This document shows positions 1-8,227 of a DNA stretch of 64,000 nucleotides, in pieces. Position 1 is the stretch's first letter. The number at the start of each line of letters is the position of its first letter. Made by a program: the position numbers and the translations under genes. The stretch comes from Acinetobacter lwoffii (GTDB lineage Bacteria; Pseudomonadota; Gammaproteobacteria; Pseudomonadales; Moraxellaceae). Location of the stretch: the NCBI RefSeq assembly GCF_019343495.1, contig NZ_CP072549.1, positions 1,736,001 through 1,800,000 on the forward strand, read 5' to 3'. Below the pieces are notes generated by a model. It was not told the origin of the DNA and did not search any database. It worked only from the letters and a program-made list of their open reading frames with translations.

Positions 1-2
1 CC

Positions 3-1001
3 ACCATTGCCTTTGATAAAGCCCTGAATGCCTTTACCGATAAATCCAGCAATCTCACCATCATTGGTATTCTGTTCTTATTTGTGACCACAGTATTGAT
101 GCTCAGCAGTATCGAAACGGTGTTTAACCGCATTTGGCGCGTGACTGAAACGCGGGGCGGAATTATGGGCTTTATGCGTTACTGGACCATTATTTCGCTG
201 GGGCCGATTTTACTCGGCAGTGCGTTTGTGATTTCCTCGACCGTGGCATCCATGAGCATTCTCAGCAATAACTTTGCCGGTTATGAGCTGGATGGTGCCT
301 TTGTTCTCTGGGCGATTTCCTTTTCTTTGACTGTACTCGGATTTTTCATTTTGAACTGGACCATCCCGAATCGCAGTGTACCGCTTAAATCTGCCTTTAT
401 TGCCGGTCTATTTAGTGCCGTGGTGTTTGAGCTGCTAAAAAATCTGTTTGGCTATATCATGTCAAACTTTACCAGCTATGAGATCGTCTATGGTGCCTTC
501 GCCGCCGTGCCGATTTTCCTGCTCTGGATTTATCTGTCGTGGATTATTGTATTACTGGGGGTTGAAATCAGCTATGCCCTGACGGCGTTTGAATCTGGGC
601 AGGACAATAAACGCCATCCCATCGTCATGCTGCTGGATCTGTTAGAATTATTTTATAAAAAGCAGAAAACTGGTGAAAGCATCAGTGAAGCCCAAGCACT
701 TGAGGTCTTAGGCCGGGATGAAATTGGACGCTGGCCGAGCTATGTCGCCATGTTTGAAAAGCAGAATTTGATCAAACGTACCGATGAAAATGAATATGTG
801 CTGGTTCGTGATCTGGATCAGGTCAGCTTCTGGAATTTTTATCTGCAATTACCCTATCCACTGCCACGCAAAAACCATCTCACCAATGCCCAGACTGATG
901 ACATCTGGATGCAAAATTTCTCACCTAGATTACAGGAAACCGATCAATATCTGGAAGAAAAACTCAATTTTCCATTGTCCGAACTGTTCCGACATAAATA
1001 A
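3..1001 (+). CDS. YihY/BrkB-family inner-membrane protein (5' truncated by window edge)
   Basis: The reading frame is open from base 3, so the gene begins before the window; 332 residues are visible. Several hydrophobic segments are seen in the first ~190 residues, including a helix ending in the aromatic run LLWIYLSWIIVLLG followed by GVEISYAL, which is typical of the YihY/BrkB family (once called RNase BN, a name now considered wrong). The C-terminal ~140 residues are hydrophilic and resemble a small winged-helix-like cytoplasmic tail (EVLGRDEIGRWPSYVAMFEKQ region). The molecular function of the family is not settled. A GTG at 84 is only an internal codon. The gene ends in a terminator shared with the convergent yddG-like gene. 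Confidence 0.85.
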   Translation, partial: TIAFDKALNAFTDKSSNLTIIGILFLFVTTVLMLSSIETVFNRIWRVTETRGGIMGFMRYWTIISLGPILLGSAFVISSTVASMSILSNNFAGYELDGAFVLWAISFSLTVLGFFILNWTIPNRSVPLKSAFIAGLFSAVVFELLKNLFGYIMSNFTSYEIVYGAFAAVPIFLLWIYLSWIIVLLGVEISYALTAFESGQDNKRHPIVMLLDLLELFYKKQKTGESISEAQALEVLGRDEIGRWPSYVAMFEKQNLIKRTDENEYVLVRDLDQVSFWNFYLQLPYPLPRKNHLTNAQTDDIWMQNFSPRLQETDQYLEEKLNFPLSELFRHK

Positions 1002-1032
1002 AAAAATCCTCTCGCTTGAGAGGATTTTTTTT
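1002..1032. terminator. Bidirectional rho-independent terminator
   Basis: The inverted repeat AATCCTCTC-gctt-GAGAGGATT is flanked by an A-run on the left and a T-run on the right. It therefore serves both the YihY-family gene and the convergent yddG-like gene, whose stop codon overlaps the T-run. Confidence 0.85.
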
Positions 1033-1918
1033 AACTGATAGCGGTAGATTTCCAGCAGACTATAGCGCCTGCAGTCACCAAACCCGTCCCGATCCAAAAA
1101 CTGAGTTCGGGTCTGACATCCAGAATCAGCATTGACATGACCGAAGAAAGAATCGGCATAAAATAGGTGGCTAAAATCAGCACCTTGATATTGCCGAACT
1201 GCATACTCTGATTCCAGTTACTATAGGCGATGCCAATCAGACTACCCACCACTGCAATTCCCAACCATAGCTTGAATGTGGGCATGATAAAAGGTTCGTT
1301 TAATCCTAAATGTAAGAACCATAAGCTAATTACAGCGACCAAAAAGAAAATCGGTACACCATTTTGTCCGCGGCCATAGGTCCTAGTTAGAACGCAGTAG
1401 CAAGGCCATAACAAAGCGCCGAGAAAGGCAAAGCCATAGGCCCAAGGATTTTCAGCTAAAGCCTGCATAAACTTCGGCAGATTAGTGATTTCTGGATTGA
1501 CCACCAGCATCAGTCCCATCACAGCGAGCAGAAAGCCTGGAATCACCCAGAGGCGAGCCTGCAACTGTCGGGCAAAAATCGAAAAAACAATCATCAAGGG
1601 TGGCCACAGATAATTGATCATGGCAATCAGCATCACCTGTTCACGATTATCCGACCATGCCACAGCAACCAGAAATAGAATCTCATAAGCCACAAATAAA
1701 GCGCCACAACCGAGCAGATAACGCTTGGACATTTGCATGATTTTTGGAAAGCCGGTGAACGCAAAAATCGCCAGACTGCTAAAACTATAAATTAAAGCAA
1801 TCCCCTGCACTGCACTGGTGGATTCAGTAATCAGTTTCACTACGGCGACCAGGCTGGCCCAGATCAGAATAGAAGACAGACCAATCCAGGTCGCTAAATT
1901 TACAGACCAGATTTTCAT
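1031..1918 (-). CDS. yddG: YddG-like aromatic amino acid exporter (EamA/DMT superfamily)
   Basis: The 295-residue protein is made almost entirely of hydrophobic helices, about ten as expected for drug/metabolite transporters. It aligns by eye with E. coli YddG: the IYSFSSLAIF region, GFPKI, the LFVAYEI segment and MINYLWP are all in the same order. YddG exports aromatic amino acids and some drugs at the inner membrane; the exact substrate here is inferred. The start codon overlaps the stop of the upstream EamA gene by 4 bp (1915-1918), so the two exporters are very likely translationally coupled in one operon. Confidence 0.8.
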   Translation of the reverse strand: MKIWSVNLATWIGLSSILIWASLVAVVKLITESTSAVQGIALIYSFSSLAIFAFTGFPKIMQMSKRYLLGCGALFVAYEILFLVAVAWSDNREQVMLIAMINYLWPPLMIVFSIFARQLQARLWVIPGFLLAVMGLMLVVNPEITNLPKFMQALAENPWAYGFAFLGALLWPCYCVLTRTYGRGQNGVPIFFLVAVISLWFLHLGLNEPFIMPTFKLWLGIAVVGSLIGIAYSNWNQSMQFGNIKVLILATYFMPILSSVMSMLILDVRPELSFWIGTGLVTAGAIVCWKSTAIS

Positions 1919-2853
1919 GCTTGCTCTTGAATGCTTTTATTGATATTCGGTTTTTTCAGCCATCCCTGCAAACTCACTAGAATCACACCCAGCATGACCA
2001 TACAGGTGCCGATAATAAAATTGATTTCGATATGTTCATCCAGAATCAGTACGCCGAACAGCATGCCGAATACAGGGGTCAAAAAGGAAAATACCCCTAG
2101 ACGCGATGCCAGATAATGCTTCAGCATCCAGAACCAGATCAGATAACTGGCAAAGGAAATCAGTACGGTATGAAAAATCAGACTGGAAATAGACAACACC
2201 GTCCATTGAATAGCTGCTTGCCCAGTCAGAACAGCCAGAGGCAATAACAGGATTCCACCCATCAATAATTGATAGAACAAAGTCTGGGTTGCAGGTGCTT
2301 CAGCCAGCCGGCTCAGACGTACACTGACTGTGGTGGCTGCCCAGAATACGCCGCCAAGCAAGGCCAGAAAATCTCCCCACAAGGCATCAGTCTGTAGACC
2401 TGACCCCGTTTGTGGACGTAACAGAAAACTGACTACAATTCCGCTAAAGGCGAGAAATATTCCGCCCCATTGCACAGCAGACAAACGCTCTGCCGGCAAT
2501 TTCCAGTGCAAACCCAAAGCCACAAAAATCGGTGCAGTATAGAGTAAAACAATCGTATGCGAGGCTGAGGTATAACGCAGTGCCTCACCAATCAGATAGA
2601 ATTCGGTTGCAAACAACACACCGACCAGCAATCCTGCAGGTAAATAGCGTGCATTCCACAGTTGACGGCGTACGCTTTGCTGAATCAGGGGATAAACCAT
2701 CAGCGCAGATAAGGCTGAACGCAAGGCAATTTGCATCAGGGCTGAAATATCACTGGCGGCCCATTTCAATACCACCTGTTGTAAACCCCACAACATACAC
2801 AATACAAACATGATGGCAGATGCTTTGGCATCTAATGCCTGACGCTGGCTCAC
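1915..2853 (-). CDS. EamA-family (DMT) transporter
   Basis: A 312-residue protein with ten predicted membrane helices in two EamA halves. The first begins MFVLCMLWGLQQVVLKW and the second includes the ALLGGVFWAATTVSVRLSR region. The family exports amino acids and other small metabolites; no substrate can be read from the sequence. It is the first gene of a two-gene operon with the yddG-like gene and is divergent from an AraC-type regulator ~105 bp away. That arrangement suggests the regulator once controlled, or still controls, this operon. Confidence 0.85.
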   Translation of the reverse strand: MSQRQALDAKASAIMFVLCMLWGLQQVVLKWAASDISALMQIALRSALSALMVYPLIQQSVRRQLWNARYLPAGLLVGVLFATEFYLIGEALRYTSASHTIVLLYTAPIFVALGLHWKLPAERLSAVQWGGIFLAFSGIVVSFLLRPQTGSGLQTDALWGDFLALLGGVFWAATTVSVRLSRLAEAPATQTLFYQLLMGGILLLPLAVLTGQAAIQWTVLSISSLIFHTVLISFASYLIWFWMLKHYLASRLGVFSFLTPVFGMLFGVLILDEHIEINFIIGTCMVMLGVILVSLQGWLKKPNINKSIQEQA

Positions 2854-2957
2854 ATACGGTCCTGTTGCTCATTTGGAAGGTACACTATAAAAGTGTCAGA
2901 AATAAAAGATATACTTCAAAACAGACAAATGATGGTGTTATTCAGGCAATTTCGGTG

Positions 2958-3779
2958 ATGCATAAAAAAATCCAAGCAGATTCAGCTTCGCTCAAGCAAC
3001 TTCCGACCCATGATCTGATTAAAGCACCTCTGTGGATCAGTTTCAGGGAAGATCCTGCGCAATCTGTTTATCCGCTGCATGGTCATGCCTGGGGAGAATT
3101 TGTCTATGCTTTTCATGGCGTGATGGAAGTGAATATTAATCATATAAATTATGTGACGCCTTCACCTCACGGCATCTGGCTCCCACCGAATTTAGAGCAT
3201 CGTGGTCTGAACCGTACCGCAGTTTCTCATGGCACTCTGTATGTGCATGAATCACTTTGTAGCCAACTGCCCACTCAACCGGGCATCCTGCTCAGCGCCC
3301 CCTTGGTCACTGCTTTATTTACCCACCTGAAACAACTACATTAGCAAGATCATCCGGGATTCGAGAATTCAGCTGAATATCAGCGTCTGCTACAGGTGCT
3401 GCTCGATCAGCTCCAGCAAGCCCAACTGGTCAGCAGTTATTTACCGCATTCAGAACATGCATTGCTGAAACAGATTTTAGATTATTTACATCAGCATCCG
3501 GCAGATCAAAGCTCGCTGCAGCAACTGGCCGAACGCGTCAATTTAACCGAGCGGACGCTAGCCCGATACAGCCAGAAAGAACTGGGAATGTCACTGCATG
3601 AATGGCGGCAACGCCTGAAAGTGATGCAGGCCATGTCTTTATTAAATTCAGGTCATAGCGTTGAAAGCATTGCCTTTGATCTGGGCTATGCCAATGCCTC
3701 GGCATTTATCAATATGTTTAAACGCTGGATGGGAAGCACCCCTGATCAGTTTCGCAAGCGTTATACTGTTAATGAATAA
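2958..3779 (+). pseudogene. AraC-family transcriptional regulator interrupted by in-frame TAG
   Basis: The frame starting ATG at 2958 (MHKKIQADSASLKQL) gives an N-terminal AraC sensor domain with the cupin-like segment FVYAFHGVMEVNI and GIWLPPNLEHRGLN. It stops at TAG 3342-3344 after QLH. The same frame resumes at once with QDHPGFENSAEYQRLLQVL and continues through a complete C-terminal double helix-turn-helix (LQQLAERVNLTERTLARYSQ, then ESIAFDLGYANASAFINMFK) to TAA at 3777. No frameshift is needed: one codon change restores a normal ~273-residue regulator. Either the gene is a recent nonsense pseudogene, or a suppressed stop or re-initiation (GTG 3396) yields an HTH-only protein. It is divergent from the EamA/yddG operon. 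Confidence 0.8.
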
Positions 3780-3794
3780 AATGATGCATATGAA

Positions 3795-3816
3795 AAAGGA
3801 GCCCATTGGCTCCTTT
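3795..3816. terminator. Bidirectional rho-independent terminator
   Basis: A 9-bp perfect stem AAAGGAGCC-catt-GGCTCCTTT lies between the convergent AraC-type gene and the FAH-family gene. Confidence 0.75.
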
Positions 3817-3831
3817 GATTCAAAATCTTGG

Positions 3832-4473
3832 TTATTTCACAAAAGTCGTCCAGACATAATCCTGAGCCTGCCCCTTCAGCGTCATTTTCAGTTGATCGCC
3901 TGAATGCAATGCCGCAACGCCTGCCGGGGTACCGGTCATCACCACATCGCCTTCTTCCAAAGTAAAGACCTGACTGATGTCAGCCAGCAACGTCGCAATA
4001 TCAAATATCAATAATGCAGTATCGCCTTTTTGACGCATCTCATCATTGACTTCGAGTGTGTAATGCACATCTTTCCAGTCAGTGACTACATCGGCGACAG
4101 GCACCCAGTCCGACAACAGACAAGAACCATCAAAGGCTTTGGCACGTTCCCAAGGCTGGCCTTTTTTCTTGAGATCATCCTGTAAATCACGCAAAGTTAA
4201 GTCCAGACCTAAAGTCACCGCCCCCACAGCTTCAAGTGCTTTCACAGGATCGCTTTCTTTGCTTAAAGTCCGGTCAATACGCAAGCTGAGTTCACATTCA
4301 TAATGACAATTGCCCCATTCCGGATTCCACTCAATGCCTGCTTCGAGCGAACTTAAGGCACTCGGTGGCTTGATAAACAATACCGGACGATCAGGGATCG
4401 CATTGCCGAGTTCTTTGGCATGATCGGCATAACTGCGACCCACACAAACGATTTTGGATGGACGTGTGCTCAT
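3832..4473 (-). CDS. Fumarylacetoacetate hydrolase (FAH)-family protein
   Basis: A 213-residue FAH fold. The N terminus KIVCVGRSYADHAKELGN, the substrate-pocket segment RPVLFIKPPSAL, the metal-binding acidic run CHYECELSLRID and the C-terminal VVMTGTPAGV are all classic for the family. Members cleave or decarboxylate acylpyruvates, or decarboxylate oxaloacetate, and need a divalent metal. The substrate is not determinable here; the YcgM/FAHD1-like acylpyruvase subgroup is the best guess from length. An upstream in-frame ATG (4578) exists, but the ATG at 4473 is preceded by AAGGGAAG at good spacing and gives the normal N terminus. The neighbouring YcxB-like gene ends only 37 bp upstream. Confidence 0.85.
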   Translation of the reverse strand: MSTRPSKIVCVGRSYADHAKELGNAIPDRPVLFIKPPSALSSLEAGIEWNPEWGNCHYECELSLRIDRTLSKESDPVKALEAVGAVTLGLDLTLRDLQDDLKKKGQPWERAKAFDGSCLLSDWVPVADVVTDWKDVHYTLEVNDEMRQKGDTALLIFDIATLLADISQVFTLEEGDVVMTGTPAGVAALHSGDQLKMTLKGQAQDYVWTTFVK

Positions 4474-4510
4474 GATCAAAACTTCCCTTTTCCTTTTATA
4501 GATATCTGAA

Positions 4511-5008
4511 TTATTTTTTAAATGTATGCTCGAACATACTCTGTTCAGTGCCGTCCTTAAATGCACGCTTCGGCACAATAACCACGGTACGGTTTTTCAA
4601 TTCCAGCATATAAGTCAGTTTACCAACAGCAAAATTCTGCACTTCGCTATATGGCACCAGCTTGCTACGATCATTGGTAAAAATTTCCGCATAGTCCTGA
4701 TACAAATCAATACCCTGTTCGCTTTTACCAAACTGATATTTAACAAACTGGCGTTTAAACATCATCGGCAGGAACCAGTAACGCATAATACCTTGCAGGA
4801 GCAGAAAGAATGCGCCCAAAGCCACGTAATAACGTCCGACGCCATCAAAGCCCATCGAGAAACCCCAGATGATGATCCCGATACTGACCAAAGGGGTCAG
4901 AAAACGTGAAATCTGCTTTTTACCAAACGTCGCCAGGGCAAAACCATCCTGAGATTCTTCTAAAGTCAGAAAATAACGGGTCGATAAAGTCGGTGCTGAC
5001 TCAGTCAT
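4511..5008 (-). CDS. YcxB-like domain membrane protein
   Basis: A 165-residue protein. Two adjacent hydrophobic segments (about residues 38-55 and 62-80) are followed by a hydrophilic C-terminal half with the pattern GIDLYQDYAEIFTNDRSKLVPYSEVQNFAV. That pattern resembles the YcxB-like/bacterial PH-like domains found after a pair of membrane helices. Function is unknown. The same-strand FAH-family gene starts 37 bp downstream and may be co-transcribed. Confidence 0.6.
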   Translation of the reverse strand: MTESAPTLSTRYFLTLEESQDGFALATFGKKQISRFLTPLVSIGIIIWGFSMGFDGVGRYYVALGAFFLLLQGIMRYWFLPMMFKRQFVKYQFGKSEQGIDLYQDYAEIFTNDRSKLVPYSEVQNFAVGKLTYMLELKNRTVVIVPKRAFKDGTEQSMFEHTFKK

Positions 5009-5166
5009 AGCATCACATCAAAAATAAAATCTTGCCCAATACTATACCAAAATATCCATAGCGCTTATGGCCTGTCGCATCAATTACATAACTTTGCTTT
5101 GGAAATACGTGCATTTGGTTTTAAATAAACAGCAATTAAAACAAAAAATACGCAACAGGATGTTGA

Positions 5167-6465
5167 ATGAAAGGATTAAAGCAATGCATGCTCATCGGTG
5201 TTTGTTTGGCAGTTTCTGCTCCAGCACTGGCCAAAATCATTCCCTGGAATGCCGAACTGCCGAGCAGTCTGAGTGCTTATCAGGGCAATGCCCAGCAACT
5301 GGCAGAATTAACCGGCGAGCGAATTCTGATTTATGCGCATCCCTCGACTAAAACCCAGCTTCCCACCTTAAACAGTAATGCAGCCAGCAAGACACAGTTT
5401 TATAGTGCGGCTGTGATATTGCCTGTGGCTGAAGCTCAAGTTGAAAAATTGCTGCGCCATTATCCGAATTATGTGGGTCTGTTTCCGACCTTAAAGTCAG
5501 CCAAAGTGCTGGAGCAGCAGGGTTCGATTCAGCAGGTTAAATATCAGGTTCATATCCCGACCCCGATTTCGGTCTTGAACTTTAAAGAAACCGTGGTGAT
5601 GCAGCATCATCTGGGTGATAACAGCATTAGTACTTTAATTATCGATGCGCCAATTCCCTATGGTGCAGGAAAACTGGAATGGTTTGCACTAGGTCCGCAT
5701 AAAACGCTGGTGACTGTCACCCAATGGGGCGACCTGAATCAGCCCAAAGGCTTTTTATTCAGTAAAATCCTGAATGCGCTGCCTGAAGCCAAACTCGGCA
5801 TTCCGCCGAGTACCAATGCATTTCTACTGGAAGCACTACAACAGCGCTTTGAAACCGATCATACAGCGGCACTAGCAACTCCAATTCCGCAGATGAGATT
5901 CAACCCTCAACAGCTACAAAAAATTGCCCAGATCAGCCAAAAATCAGGGCAACCGGTCAGTTTCATTTTACCGAGCTATCAGGTCAAAGAAGGAAAAGCC
6001 TCAGAAAATTTAAGATTTAGCAGCACCTATCAATATTTTGCGCATCCGGTCAAAAAATTGCGGCCATGGTTGGCTGCTGAAGCGACGCAGCAACTTTTCC
6101 CCCGGCAAATCAAGAAGGTCGAACTGAATCCGGTCAATACCCAGAATATAGATGCCAACTATAAGGTGTCGGTCGGTTTAGGGGTGATTCAGATTCCATT
6201 TAACTTCAAAATGCGTTTTTACCAGCCTGATTCCTTGCAAAACCAGTTCAATGCCAATGGCGGTGACTTAAAGTTTGTGAAAGGTGGCATGCGCTTATTG
6301 CCGCAGTCACAAGGTACCTTATTTCAAATCACCAGCAGCATGAAGATTCACGATCAGGCGCCATTCTTATTAAGAGCCATGCGCAGTATGCCCTATCACG
6401 ATGTTTTACCTGCGGTAGGCGGCAATACCGTTTATGCACTGAAAGTGCAGCAGAAATTAAGATGA
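5167..6465 (+). CDS. Secreted/periplasmic protein of unknown function
   Basis: A 432-residue protein. Residues 1-22 (MKGLKQCMLIGVCLAVSAPALA) form a clear Sec signal peptide with an ALA cleavage site, so the mature protein should be periplasmic. The body has no motif I can name with certainty. Two similar-looking halves, each with long beta-rich stretches (for instance VKYQVHIPTPISVLNFKETV and YKVSVGLGVIQIPFNFKMRF), suggest a lipid- or ligand-binding START/SRPBCC-like fold; this is inference only. The gene stands alone, followed by a strong hairpin at 6525. Confidence 0.7.
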   Translation: MKGLKQCMLIGVCLAVSAPALAKIIPWNAELPSSLSAYQGNAQQLAELTGERILIYAHPSTKTQLPTLNSNAASKTQFYSAAVILPVAEAQVEKLLRHYPNYVGLFPTLKSAKVLEQQGSIQQVKYQVHIPTPISVLNFKETVVMQHHLGDNSISTLIIDAPIPYGAGKLEWFALGPHKTLVTVTQWGDLNQPKGFLFSKILNALPEAKLGIPPSTNAFLLEALQQRFETDHTAALATPIPQMRFNPQQLQKIAQISQKSGQPVSFILPSYQVKEGKASENLRFSSTYQYFAHPVKKLRPWLAAEATQQLFPRQIKKVELNPVNTQNIDANYKVSVGLGVIQIPFNFKMRFYQPDSLQNQFNANGGDLKFVKGGMRLLPQSQGTLFQITSSMKIHDQAPFLLRAMRSMPYHDVLPAVGGNTVYALKVQQKLR

Positions 6466-6524
6466 GCAGGAAGCAGAGAGTTATTGGTTTTTTGTATGAA
6501 AAATAGTTAAAAATCACAGACGTA

Positions 6525-6552
6525 AAAAAACCGCATCAACGTGCGGTTTTTT
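6525..6552. terminator. Bidirectional terminator (secreted-protein gene / tRNA-Arg)
   Basis: The perfect 11-bp stem AAAAAACCGCA-tcaacg-TGCGGTTTTTT ends the plus-strand secreted-protein gene and the minus-strand tRNA-Arg transcript at 6571. Confidence 0.85.
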
Positions 6553-6570
6553 CAGAATTCTTATCAAAAT

Positions 6571-6647
6571 TGGTGCGCTCAGAGAGATTCGAACTCCCGA
6601 CCCCTTAGTTCGTAGCCAAGTGCTCTATCCAGCTGAGCTATGAGCGC
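6571..6647 (-). tRNA. tRNA-Arg (anticodon ACG), copy 1
   Basis: The minus-strand 77-mer starts GCGCTCATAGCTCAGCTGGA, has the anticodon stem-loop CTTGG-CTACGAA-CTAAG (anticodon ACG), the T-arm GGGAGTTCGAATCTC, and an acceptor stem closed by GAGCGC with an encoded CCA. It is identical by eye to the copies at 7657 and 7782. It has its own promoter (6666-6693) and terminator (6525-6552), so it is a separate transcription unit. Confidence 0.97.
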
Positions 6648-6665
6648 GACGTCTTGATGGGGTGC

Positions 6666-6693
6666 ATTATACGAGCTTTTTCAGTCTTGTTAA
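6666..6693 (-). promoter_or_regulatory. Promoter of tRNA-Arg copy 1
   Basis: On the minus strand, TTAACA (-35), a 16-nt spacer and a perfect TATAAT (-10) end 19 bp before the mature 5' end of the tRNA. Confidence 0.75.
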
Positions 6694-6932
6694 GTGTTTT
6701 TTAATAAAATCACAACTGAATGTACAGTAATTAAACGATGCAGCAATATTTATAGTTTTCTGCTGAAAACTTCTACGGATTTAGAGCTAAAAGCACTTAA
6801 TTAATTCAACCAAGAAGCCAGATTTTCCAAAAAATTCCAGCACCATGCAATGAGGCAGCCTTAAGTATTCACAAGCAGGTATTCAGCCAGAATAGAATTC
6901 AAATATAAAACGACCGTCACTTGTACGCGTTA

Positions 6933-7538
6933 TCACTCGCCTATTGTGCCGGTTTTTACTTCTCCTGCCCGTTGATAATGCGTAAACACAATACCATTTG
7001 AGCTGGCCAGATGATCTATCAACTGAAAAGCGGCAGGTATTGATTCATGACTAAACAGGCGTTTGCCAACACCCAGTATAATTGGAAAAGTCAGCAGACG
7101 AAGTTCGTCCACAAGCTCATATTTGAAAAGCGCCTGTACCACTGCAGCACTACCATATACACGAATATTCCCCTCCCCTGAAGCCTTCAGGTTAATGATC
7201 TCATCAATACTTTTTAGAAAGATCGTATTTTGCCAGTCCGAGTGCTCCAGACTGGTAGAAAGAACATATTTATTGACATCATTAATTCCCGGCCAGTCTT
7301 CAGCATGTGTGGGCCAGTAAGATTCAAAAATCTGAAAAGTATTTTTTCCTAAAAGAATATCGGAGGGCTGCATCCAGTTTTGCATGATGGCATCAAATGC
7401 CGGATCAGGTTCCGCATTAAAATACGGCGCCACCCAGCCACCATATTGAAAACCACCAGATAGATCTTCTTTCGGGCCTCCGGGCCCCTGCATCACGCCA
7501 TCTAGGGTCAAAAATTCCTGGACAATGATTTTTCTCAT
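6933..7538 (-). CDS. DHFR-like/RibD C-terminal-domain reductase-family protein
   Basis: A 201-residue protein with the RibD C-terminal (dihydrofolate-reductase-like) fold: it begins MRKIIVQEFLTLDGVMQGPG, followed by the conserved LLGKNTFQIFESYWP segment and the NADPH-site stretch IRVYGSAAVVQALFKYELVDEL, then PIILGVGKRLF. Such stand-alone proteins (YwjB/YyaP group) are presumed NADPH-dependent reductases with unknown substrate. ATG at 7538 is chosen over the adjacent GTG because AAGGCAG sits at good spacing. The gene lies between tRNA-Arg copies 1 and 2 and is flanked on both sides by tRNA terminators, suggesting it entered or was captured between duplicated tRNA genes. Confidence 0.85.
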   Translation of the reverse strand: MRKIIVQEFLTLDGVMQGPGGPKEDLSGGFQYGGWVAPYFNAEPDPAFDAIMQNWMQPSDILLGKNTFQIFESYWPTHAEDWPGINDVNKYVLSTSLEHSDWQNTIFLKSIDEIINLKASGEGNIRVYGSAAVVQALFKYELVDELRLLTFPIILGVGKRLFSHESIPAAFQLIDHLASSNGIVFTHYQRAGEVKTGTIGE

Positions 7539-7620
7539 CACGACTGCCTTTATTTTTATTAAATCGCCTGAGACTTATTTTTAGCACGTGATGTCTGGTG
7601 TTTCTGTAAATTTTAGGCAC

Positions 7621-7644
7621 AAAAAAACCGCAACATGTGCGGTT
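7621..7644 (-). terminator. Terminator of the tRNA-Ser/Arg/Arg operon
   Basis: On the minus strand AACCGCA-catgt-TGCGGTT is followed by a run of seven or more T, 13 bp after tRNA-Arg copy 2. Confidence 0.85.
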
Positions 7645-7656
7645 GATTGTTCAAGT

Positions 7657-7733
7657 TGGTGCGCTCAGAGAGATTCGAACTCCCGACCCCTTAGTTCGTA
7701 GCCAAGTGCTCTATCCAGCTGAGCTATGAGCGC
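7657..7733 (-). tRNA. tRNA-Arg (anticodon ACG), copy 2
   Basis: Same 77-base sequence as the copy at 6571, with encoded CCA and ACG anticodon. It is the last gene of the tRNA-Ser - Arg - Arg transcription unit. Confidence 0.97.
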
Positions 7734-7781
7734 GTAACTTGTGTGCCTAGGTTGGCGATACATTTTTCTGCTTAACTTACT

Positions 7782-7858
7782 TGGTGCGCTCAGAGAGATT
7801 CGAACTCCCGACCCCTTAGTTCGTAGCCAAGTGCTCTATCCAGCTGAGCTATGAGCGC
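7782..7858 (-). tRNA. tRNA-Arg (anticodon ACG), copy 3
   Basis: Identical to the other two tRNA-Arg(ACG) genes. It lies 48 bp upstream of copy 2 and 16 bp downstream of tRNA-Ser in the same minus-strand unit. Confidence 0.97.
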
Positions 7859-7874
7859 GCGATGTAAATAAGCG

Positions 7875-7964
7875 TGGCGGTGAGAGAGGGATTCGAACCC
7901 TCGATACAGTTACCCGTATGCGTCCTTAGCAGGGACGTGGTTTCAGCCACTCACCCATCTCACC
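7875..7964 (-). tRNA. tRNA-Ser (anticodon GCT)
   Basis: The 90-base gene has the acceptor stem GGTGAGA/TCTCACC, anticodon stem-loop CGTCC-CTGCTAA-GGACG (GCT), the long variable arm of class II tRNAs (CATACGGGTAACTGTATC) and encoded GCCA. It is first in the operon with two tRNA-Arg genes. Confidence 0.97.
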
Positions 7965-7977
7965 GTAACGTGCGGCC

Positions 7978-8006
7978 ATAATACAAATTTCGGCATGGCA
8001 CTGCAA
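7978..8006 (-). promoter_or_regulatory. Promoter of the tRNA-Ser/Arg/Arg operon
   Basis: On the minus strand TTGCAG (-35), a 17-nt spacer and TATTAT (-10) end 14 bp before the tRNA-Ser 5' end, matching the sigma-70 consensus layout. Confidence 0.75.
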
Positions 8007-8227
8007 GCGCAGCATCAAAAAAAAGTGCATATTTTTGCTCGTTTAAATACTTTTTAAGCAATTCCTCGATTTTTCGTGCATTTTGATAGCGAAAAAACTG
8101 CATAAATTTCCAGTTATCGAAAATTAACAGAAAATTGAAAACTTAAATGGATTATTGCAATCATTTACGTGCAGTCTGCGCATACATGTTTTATGCTAAA
8201 CCAATCTCCTAAGATAAATTTAAAGAC

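Noticed and set aside
2820..3344. 174-residue stand-alone protein starting at 2820
   Set aside because: The true start is ATG 2958; the upstream part overlaps the EamA gene on the other strand and has no family similarity. The stop is the nonsense codon in the AraC gene.
6571..7858. Integrated genetic island at the tRNA-Arg genes
   Set aside because: No integrase, excisionase or partial tRNA 3' duplicate; all tRNA copies are complete. A small gene capture or tandem duplication is enough.
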